From assembly GCF_026460985.1 (NCBI RefSeq), contig NZ_JAPKNM010000120.1:1-58817 (forward strand): 58,817 nucleotides of DNA. Reading direction: 5' to 3'. The translations under genes and the position numbers were made by a program. The DNA is from Sphingomonas sp. (lineage in GTDB: Bacteria > Pseudomonadota > Alphaproteobacteria > Sphingomonadales > Sphingomonadaceae). Below, one piece after another: positions 53,455 to 58,817 of the stretch (position 1 is its first letter; each line of letters opens with the position of its first letter). The notes under the pieces were generated by a model. That model did no database searches. It was not told the DNA's origin and saw only the letters and a list, made by a program, of their open reading frames with translations.

Positions 53455-53982
53455 TCAGATCGCATCCGCCGCCCGGCGCACGAAGCAATCCATGCCGCTG
53501 GCCTGGGCGCGCGCGCAAAGCGTCTCGGTATCGGCGCGCAGGGCGGGGAGGCTCTCCAGCCGGTGAAGCGCGCCCGCCTGCCGCACCACGACCGGCAGGT
53601 TCGCCGCCTCCATCAGCCGCGCCCGCTGGCGCTCGGCGGCATCGGCGGAGCGGAACGCGCCGAGCTGCGCCTGCCAGCTCTCGCCCGACGGCGTTTCCTC
53701 CACCAGCAGCTCCGCCGCGGCGATCGCGCGGCGCTGCTCTCGCTCGCGCCGCTGTACTTCGATGAGCGCGCCGAGCGTGATGGTTGCGGGCCGGTCGATC
53801 TGGCCCGGTCGCGCGCGTGGCGCTTCGGGCGTAGGGCCGCCTGTCTGCCGCGAGGCCTGCGCCATGTCGAGGATCGGCAGCAGTCCGAGCGCGGGCAGGC
53901 TCAGCAGCACGACCCGCACGTAGAGAGGCCAGCGCCTGCGGCCGCGCAATGCGATGGGAAAGGAAGAATCGGTATGGTGCAC
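53455..53982 (-). CDS. SPOR-domain membrane protein
   Basis: A 175-residue protein with one membrane helix (about residues 18-35) and a C-terminal SPOR domain (S-W-Q-A-Q-L-G-A-F-R-S-A-D-A-A, then C-F-V-R-R-A) that binds denuded septal peptidoglycan. The start is taken as GTG 53982 (V-H-H-T-D-S-S); ATG 54090 is in frame, but its extra codons run through a GC-rich hairpin and look non-coding. Confidence 0.72.
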   Translation of the reverse strand: MHHTDSSFPIALRGRRRWPLYVRVVLLSLPALGLLPILDMAQASRQTGGPTPEAPRARPGQIDRPATITLGALIEVQRREREQRRAIAAAELLVEETPSGESWQAQLGAFRSADAAERQRARLMEAANLPVVVRQAGALHRLESLPALRADTETLCARAQASGMDCFVRRAADAI

Positions 53983-54170
53983 GCGCGGCTCGTTACGGTT
54001 AACGACCGTTAACGCACGAGCCCCCGAAATTTCCACGAGGGTCCCGAAAAGAGACGTGGAAAACGGCGGAGCCGGGGCCCCGCCGTTCATTGTGGGTGAC
54101 AGGCCGGCGACCTCTTGCTCCCATCCCCCAACGGCTCTAACCCGCGCCGCCTGAACCCGAGGAGAGGCAC

Positions 54171-55106
54171 ATGCGCGCATTCATCTTCCCTGGCCAGGGC
54201 AGCCAGGCCGTCGGCATGGGGAGCGCGCTCGCCGCGGCGAGCCCGCATGCACGCGAGGTCTTCCAGGAAGTCGACGAAGCGCTCGGCCAGAATCTCTCGA
54301 AGCTGATGGCGGAAGGGCCTGAGGACGAACTCACGCTCACCGCCAATGCCCAGCCGGCGATCATGGCGAACGCCATCGCGGTGCTGCGCGTACTTGAGAG
54401 GGAAGGGGGCATCCGCCTCGCCGACAAGGCCGATTTCGTCGCCGGGCACAGCCTGGGCGAGTATACCGCGCTCTGCGCCGCGGGCGCCTTCGACCTCGCC
54501 ACCACTGCGCGGCTGCTGCGCGCGCGCGGCAACGCGATGCAGGCGGCGGTGCCGGTCGGCGTCGGCGCGATGGCGGCGTTGCTCGGCGCCGATCTCGCCA
54601 AGGCGCAGGCGATCGCCGATGCCGCGGCCGAGGGGCAGGTGTGCACTGTCGCCAACGACAATGATCCTTCGCAGGTCGTGATCTCGGGCCACCGCGAGGC
54701 GGTCGAGCGCGCGTTGCCGCTCGCCAAGGAGATGGGCGCCAAGCGCGCGCTGCTGCTGCCGGTCTCCGCACCGTTCCACTGCCCGCTGATGCAGCCCGCC
54801 GCCGACGCGATGGAGGAAGCGCTGGCCGCGGTCGCGGTGCAGTCGCCGCTGGTTCCCGTCTACGCCAACGTCACCGCCGCCCCGGTGGTCGACCCGGCCA
54901 CGATCCGCACTCTGCTGGTCGAGCAGGTCACCGGCATGGTGCGCTGGCGTGAATCGGTGCTGGCGATGCAGGAAGCGGGCGTGACCGAATTCGTCGAGTT
55001 CGGCGGCAAGGTCCTCGCCGGCATGGTCAAGCGCATCGCCCCCGACGCCACCTCCACCAGCCTCGTCACGATGGACGACATCGAGGCGCTGGTGAAATCG
55101 CTTTAG
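54171..55106 (+). CDS. fabD: Malonyl-CoA:ACP transacylase
   Basis: A 311-residue enzyme that loads malonyl groups onto ACP for fatty-acid synthesis. P-G-Q-G-S-Q at the N-terminus, active Ser94 in G-H-S-L-G-E and His203 in A-P-F-H-C. GAGGAG precedes ATG 54171. The fab genes downstream are interrupted by the GxxExxY unit. Confidence 0.96.
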   Translation: MRAFIFPGQGSQAVGMGSALAAASPHAREVFQEVDEALGQNLSKLMAEGPEDELTLTANAQPAIMANAIAVLRVLEREGGIRLADKADFVAGHSLGEYTALCAAGAFDLATTARLLRARGNAMQAAVPVGVGAMAALLGADLAKAQAIADAAAEGQVCTVANDNDPSQVVISGHREAVERALPLAKEMGAKRALLLPVSAPFHCPLMQPAADAMEEALAAVAVQSPLVPVYANVTAAPVVDPATIRTLLVEQVTGMVRWRESVLAMQEAGVTEFVEFGGKVLAGMVKRIAPDATSTSLVTMDDIEALVKSL

Positions 55107-55116
55107 TCGGGAGATA

Positions 55117-55572
55117 GTGAGTTCGCGCAGAGGCGCAGAGGACGCAGAGAGCGGTGTATTGAAGGACATCGATCGGATCAGCGGCGACGTCGTCGATGTG
55201 GCGATCCGTTTGCATCGTGAGCTCGGTCCAGGGCTCCTTGAGAGCGTTTATGAAGCTGTTCTTGCCGCGCGCCTTCGCTCCATGGGTTATCCCGTCGCCA
55301 CGCAGCGCGCGATCGATATCGAATTCGAGGGTGTGCGCGTCGAATCTGCTTTTCGGATAGATTTGTTGATCGACGAGCGTTTGCTCGTCGAAGTGAAGTC
55401 AGTCGAGCGGCTGGCGCCGGTACACGCGAAGCAATTGCTGACTTATCTTCGGCTGACCGGACAACCCGTAGGGCTGCTCATCAATTTCGGCGGCGAGACG
55501 CTCAAGGAAGGCATCCGGCGTCTCGTCAACAACCATAACCCCTCTGCGTCCTCTGCGCCTCTGCGCGAATAA
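55117..55572 (+). CDS. GxxExxY protein (PD-(D/E)XK nuclease-like)
   Basis: A 151-residue protein with the defining G-L-L-E-S-V-Y motif and the I-D-L-L-I-D...L-V-E-V-K-S pattern of the PD-(D/E)XK nuclease fold. Function is unproven. Both ends of the frame are encoded by 28-bp inverted repeats: S-R-R-G-A-E-D-A-E near the N-terminus and S-A-S-S-A-P-L-R-E at the C-terminus. The GTG start at 55117 lies just outside the left repeat, so the host sequence may supply it; TTG 55159 inside the unit is an alternative. Codon use is less GC-rich than the fab neighbours. Confidence 0.85.
   Translation: MSSRRGAEDAESGVLKDIDRISGDVVDVAIRLHRELGPGLLESVYEAVLAARLRSMGYPVATQRAIDIEFEGVRVESAFRIDLLIDERLLVEVKSVERLAPVHAKQLLTYLRLTGQPVGLLINFGGETLKEGIRRLVNNHNPSASSAPLRE
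55122..55569. mobile_element. 448-bp unit with perfect 28-bp terminal inverted repeats
   Basis: The sequence at 55122-55149 (beginning TTCGCGCAGAGGCGCAGAGG) is the exact reverse complement of 55542-55569. Between them lies the GxxExxY gene. No target-site duplication is evident. This looks like an insertion into the fabD-fabG spacer. Confidence 0.75.
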
Positions 55573-55587
55573 AATAAGGATCAAAGC

Positions 55588-56325
55588 ATGTTCGACCTCA
55601 CAGGCATGACCGCACTCGTCACCGGCGCTTCGGGCGGGATCGGTTCGGCGATCGCCAAGGGCCTCGCCGCGCAGGGCGCCCGGCTGGCGGTTTCCGGCTC
55701 CAATGCCGAGAAGCTCGAGGCCTTTCGCGCCGAGCTCGGCGGCGATCATGTCGCGCTCCCCTGCAACCTGTCCGACGGCGCCGCGGTCGACGCGCTCGTG
55801 CCGCAGGCCGTGGAAGCGCTCGGCAAGCTCGACATCCTCGTCAACAATGCCGGCGTCACCCGCGACAATCTCGCGATGCGGATGAAGGACGAGGAGTGGG
55901 ATCAGGTGATCCGCGTCAACCTCGAGGCCGCGTTCCGCCTGATGCGCGCCGCCGCCAAGCCGATGATGAAGGCGCGCTTCGGCCGGATGATCTCGATCAC
56001 CTCGGTCGTCGGCGCCACCGGCAATCCGGGCCAGGCGAACTATGCCGCGTCCAAGGCGGGCCTCGTCGGCATGTCCAAGGCGCTCGCGCAGGAGCTCGCC
56101 AGCCGCAACATCACCGTCAACTGCGTCGCCCCCGGCTTCATCCGCTCCGCGATGACCGACGTGCTGCCCGAGGCGCAGAAGACCGCCTTGCTCGGCCGCA
56201 TCCCTGCAGGCGATCTCGGCTATGGCGAGGATATCGCCGCGGCGGTGGTCTATCTCGCCAGCAAGGAAGCCGGGTACGTCACCGGCCAGACCTTGCATGT
56301 GAACGGCGGGATGGCGATGCTCTGA
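55588..56325 (+). CDS. fabG: 3-oxoacyl-ACP reductase
   Basis: A 245-residue short-chain dehydrogenase that reduces 3-oxoacyl-ACP with NADPH. T-G-A-S-G-G-I-G binds the cofactor; the catalytic residues are Ser139, Tyr152 and Lys156 (Y-A-A-S-K). Length is typical. Confidence 0.96.
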   Translation: MFDLTGMTALVTGASGGIGSAIAKGLAAQGARLAVSGSNAEKLEAFRAELGGDHVALPCNLSDGAAVDALVPQAVEALGKLDILVNNAGVTRDNLAMRMKDEEWDQVIRVNLEAAFRLMRAAAKPMMKARFGRMISITSVVGATGNPGQANYAASKAGLVGMSKALAQELASRNITVNCVAPGFIRSAMTDVLPEAQKTALLGRIPAGDLGYGEDIAAAVVYLASKEAGYVTGQTLHVNGGMAML

Positions 56326-56348
56326 GTCCCGGGGCCGGAGTGATCTTC

Positions 56349-56876
56349 ATGCGCATCATCGCAATCGCCGCCTTGCTCACGTTCGCCATGCCCGCGCACG
56401 CCGCCGATCTCGCGACGATCGACTGCGTCGCGGGCAAGCTTGCGCCCGCCGTCACCGCGAAGCTGCACGCCGACGTCTCGCGAAACATGGTGGAGAGCGG
56501 CAAGCGGCCGAGCTACGATCCCGCGGTGGGCGGCAGCATCGCCAGCGCGGCGGCGGCGTGCGGGCTCGAGCATGATTGGTCCGAAGCGGCGATAAAGGCG
56601 GCGCGTGTCTATACGCTGGCCAAGCTCGGCCTGCCGATCGCCGAGCGCGTGATAGCCGAGCGCGGCTTCGAGGCCGCGACGCTCGAGGACCGCTTCCAGA
56701 CGCTGCCCGAGGAGACGCGCAACCGCCCGCTCACCGCGGCGGAGAACCAGGAGCTGATCAAGGGATCGGTGACCGATGAGGCGAAGCAGACGCGCGAGAA
56801 TGCCGAACTGCTCGCCGAATATTTCGCCTTCCTCAGCACGATTCAGTATGCGAGCTTCGACTTTTCGCAGGCCTGA
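56349..56876 (+). CDS. Exported hypothetical protein
   Basis: A 175-residue protein with a signal peptide (cleavage near A-H-A-A-D) and a mainly helical mature part; Cys residues at about 26 and 72 may pair. No family recognised. It lies between fabG and acpP in the same direction. Confidence 0.7.
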   Translation: MRIIAIAALLTFAMPAHAADLATIDCVAGKLAPAVTAKLHADVSRNMVESGKRPSYDPAVGGSIASAAAACGLEHDWSEAAIKAARVYTLAKLGLPIAERVIAERGFEAATLEDRFQTLPEETRNRPLTAAENQELIKGSVTDEAKQTRENAELLAEYFAFLSTIQYASFDFSQA

Positions 56877-56975
56877 AGGCTAAGCCCTCAGGTGTCCCCC
56901 CTTGCAACGGCACCCCCGGCATTCTAGGTGCGTTCACACGGAATTCAGAGCCCCAGACAAAGGAAAACAGGGACT

Positions 56976-57224
56976 ATGGCCAACCAGGAAGAGATCACCC
57001 AGCGCGTTGCCGCGCTCGTCGTCGACCATCTCGGCGTCGATGCCGGCGAAGTGAAGCCCGAAGCGAGCTTCATCGACGATCTGGGTGCGGACAGCCTCGA
57101 CATCGTCGAGCTGGTCATGGCTTTCGAGGAAGAGTTCGGCGTCGAGATCCCCGACGATGCGGCCGAGAAGATCACCACGGTCGGCGACGCGGTCTCGTAC
57201 ATCAGCGAGCATCAGGAAGGCTGA
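56976..57224 (+). CDS. acpP: Acyl carrier protein
   Basis: An 82-residue acidic carrier protein with the phosphopantetheine-bearing Ser40 in G-A-D-S-L-D. The start is ATG 56976 after AGGAAAACAGGG. Confidence 0.97.
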   Translation: MANQEEITQRVAALVVDHLGVDAGEVKPEASFIDDLGADSLDIVELVMAFEEEFGVEIPDDAAEKITTVGDAVSYISEHQEG

Positions 57225-57270
57225 TCGCCTTTCCGGCGACCTGCCCGGATGGGCCGGCATTGCCATATAG

Positions 57271-57319
57271 CGGCTTCCCGTCCGGGCTCGAGAGAGAGGG
57301 CGGGGAGCCGTTTCGTTTT
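57271..57319 (+). terminator. Possible attenuator between acpP and fabF
   Basis: CGGCTTCCCG and CGGGGAGCCG (one G-T pair) enclose a 20-base loop and are followed by TTTCGTTTT. It could end part of the acpP transcripts, raising ACP over FabF. Confidence 0.5.
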
Positions 57320-57363
57320 CCGGGATTTGGTCCCGATGACAGAAGATTGACGGAGAGAACGCC

Positions 57364-58626
57364 ATGCGCCGCGTAGTCGTAACCGGCCTCGGGCTCGTCA
57401 CCCCGCTGGGTGCCGATGTCGAGACGGCCTGGAAGAACATCATCGCCGCCAAGTCGGGGGCGGCCACGATCACGCGCTTCGACGCGACCGACTTCCAGAG
57501 CAATTATGCCTGCGAAGTGAAACCGGCCGACCATGAATATGGCTTCGATCCCGGCAAGCGCGTCGATCACAAGATCCAGCGCCAGGTGGATCCGTTCATC
57601 GTCTACGGCATCGACGCGGCCGGACAGGCGATCGAGGACGCCGGTCTGCTCGACATGAGCGAGGAGCTGCGCCTGCGCGCGGGCTGCTCGATCGGCTCGG
57701 GTATCGGTGGCCTGCCGGGCATCGAGAGCGAATCGCTGGTGCTCGCCGAAAAGGGGCCCAAGCGCGTCTCGCCGCACTTCGTCCATGGCCGCCTGATCAA
57801 CCTGATCTCGGGCCAGGTCTCGATCAAATACGGGCTGATGGGCCCCAACCACGCCGTCGTCACCGCCTGCTCCACCGGCGCGCACTCGATCGGCGACGCC
57901 GCGCGGATGATCGCGATGGACGACGCCGACATCATGCTCGCCGGCGGCGCCGAGAGCGCGATCTGCCCGATCGGCATCGCCGGCTTCGGCCAGGCGCGTG
58001 CGCTGTCGACCAGCTTCCGTGACGACCCGACCAAGGCCAGCCGTCCCTATGACGTTGACCGCGACGGCTTCGTGATGGGCGAGGGCGCCGGCGTGGTGGT
58101 GCTCGAGGAATATGAGCACGCCAAGAAGCGCGGCGCGAAGATCTATGCCGAGGTGATCGGCTATGGCCTGTCGGGCGACGCCTATCACGTGACGGCGCCG
58201 CATCCCGAGGGTTCGGGCGCGTTCCGATCGATGCAGATGGCGATGCGCAAGTCGGGGCTCGACCTCGGCGACATCGACTATATCAACGCGCACGGCACCT
58301 CGACGCCGCTCGGCGACGAGCTCGAGCTGGGCGCGGTCCGCAAGCTGTTCGGCAACCATATCGGCGAACTGTCGATGAGCTCGACCAAGTCGGCGATCGG
58401 GCATCTGCTCGGCGGCGCCGGCGCGGTCGAATCGATCTTCTGCATCCTCGCGATGCGCGATCAGGTCGCGCCGCCCACGCTCAACCTCGACAATCCGAGC
58501 GAGAATTGCGCGGGTGTCGACCTCGTCCCGCACAAGGCCAAGGAGCGCAAGATCAAGGCCGTGCTCAACAACAGCTTCGGCTTCGGCGGCACCAACGCCT
58601 CGCTGATCATGAAGGCGGTCAACTAA
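57364..58626 (+). CDS. fabF: 3-oxoacyl-ACP synthase II
   Basis: A 420-residue condensing enzyme that extends fatty acyl-ACP. The catalytic triad is Cys169 (T-A-C-S-T-G), His310 (N-A-H-G-T-S) and His347 (G-H-L-L-G-G). GGAG is upstream of ATG 57364. Confidence 0.97.
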   Translation: MRRVVVTGLGLVTPLGADVETAWKNIIAAKSGAATITRFDATDFQSNYACEVKPADHEYGFDPGKRVDHKIQRQVDPFIVYGIDAAGQAIEDAGLLDMSEELRLRAGCSIGSGIGGLPGIESESLVLAEKGPKRVSPHFVHGRLINLISGQVSIKYGLMGPNHAVVTACSTGAHSIGDAARMIAMDDADIMLAGGAESAICPIGIAGFGQARALSTSFRDDPTKASRPYDVDRDGFVMGEGAGVVVLEEYEHAKKRGAKIYAEVIGYGLSGDAYHVTAPHPEGSGAFRSMQMAMRKSGLDLGDIDYINAHGTSTPLGDELELGAVRKLFGNHIGELSMSSTKSAIGHLLGGAGAVESIFCILAMRDQVAPPTLNLDNPSENCAGVDLVPHKAKERKIKAVLNNSFGFGGTNASLIMKAVN

Positions 58627-58630
58627 CCCC

Positions 58631-58817
58631 ATGCGCAAGCTTGCCGGCGCCGCGATCCTGCTGGTGGCGGCGGCCTTGGTCGCAGTCTGGGGCCTGTGGT
58701 TGCGCGGCGGATCCAATGGCAAGCCCGTGCCACTGACTGTCGAGCAAGGGTCAAGCGTCGCCTCGGTCGCAACGCAGTTGAAATCCCAGGGCCTGATAGG
58801 CTCTGCGACCACCTTCC
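58631..58817 (+). CDS. mltG: MltG-type endolytic murein transglycosylase (start only)
   Basis: The first 62 codons, open to the window end: a membrane anchor (A-I-L-L-V-A-A-A-L-V-A-V) followed by the LysM-like start of YceG/MltG (V-E-Q-G-S-S-V-A-S-V-A-T-Q-L-K-S-Q-G-L-I). It follows fabF by four bases; acpP-fabF-mltG is a common order. Confidence 0.85.
   Translation, partial: MRKLAGAAILLVAAALVAVWGLWLRGGSNGKPVPLTVEQGSSVASVATQLKSQGLIGSATTF

Noticed and set aside
57202..58812. 536-residue minus-strand frame opposite fabF
   Set aside because: Shadow of acpP/fabF; the plus strand has complete catalytic motifs.

Overview
The window is high-GC alphaproteobacterial DNA, most probably from a sphingomonad (Sphingomonas or a close relative). 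I infer this from the protein sequences, the mre/mrd-mutL neighbourhood and the type of conjugative element; there is no rRNA or marker gene to fix the species. It has two parts that meet at a tRNA-Lys(CTT) gene at 42893-42968.

Left of the tRNA (about 1-42892) is most of an integrative conjugative element (ICE) with Trb-type (Tn4371/RP4-like) conjugation genes. Its integrase lies against the 3' end of the tRNA gene. The far end of the element was not found and is probably outside the window. From left to right: a siderophore-interacting flavoprotein; a LuxR-type autoinducer receptor; a regulator (transcriptional-regulator domain plus DUF2285) split by a frameshift; a small HTH protein; a TraF-like signal peptidase and a lytic transglycosylase; a CHAT-family caspase-like protease; a hairpin-rich gene-free island; DUF2958 and ParB-like proteins; small accessory genes (nuclease, DUF736, others); a relaxase preceded by a repeat-rich region; a cargo block (15.5-29.5 kb); and then traG-RHH-trbBCDEJLFGI-DUF2274-xis-int.

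The cargo block holds a six-gene minus-strand operon: GlcG-like protein, Zn alcohol dehydrogenase, VOC protein, two ABM-domain proteins and an aldehyde dehydrogenase. Just upstream of it in position, and also on the minus strand, is a two-component system whose kinase has a beta-propeller/Y_Y_Y sensor. The rest of the block is a DoxX-like membrane protein, a winged-helix regulator, two secreted alpha/beta hydrolases, a DJ-1/PfpI protein, a small HWE-type histidine kinase and a ParDE toxin-antitoxin pair. I infer that this is a regulated oxidation or detoxification module; its substrate cannot be read from the sequence.

Right of the tRNA is conserved chromosome: rodA-mrdA-mreD-mreC-mreB (minus), mutL (plus), two exported proteins, rplI-rpsR-rpsF (minus), a SPOR-domain protein, and the fatty-acid synthesis genes fabD, fabG, acpP and fabF followed by the start of mltG. 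Two small insertions stand out here. A 448-bp unit with perfect 28-bp terminal inverted repeats carries a GxxExxY (PD-(D/E)XK-like) gene between fabD and fabG. A 62-bp palindromic cloverleaf element sits in frame inside the linker of mutL. Similar multi-stem inverted-repeat structures occur in the ICE at 7010-7073 and 11591-11664.
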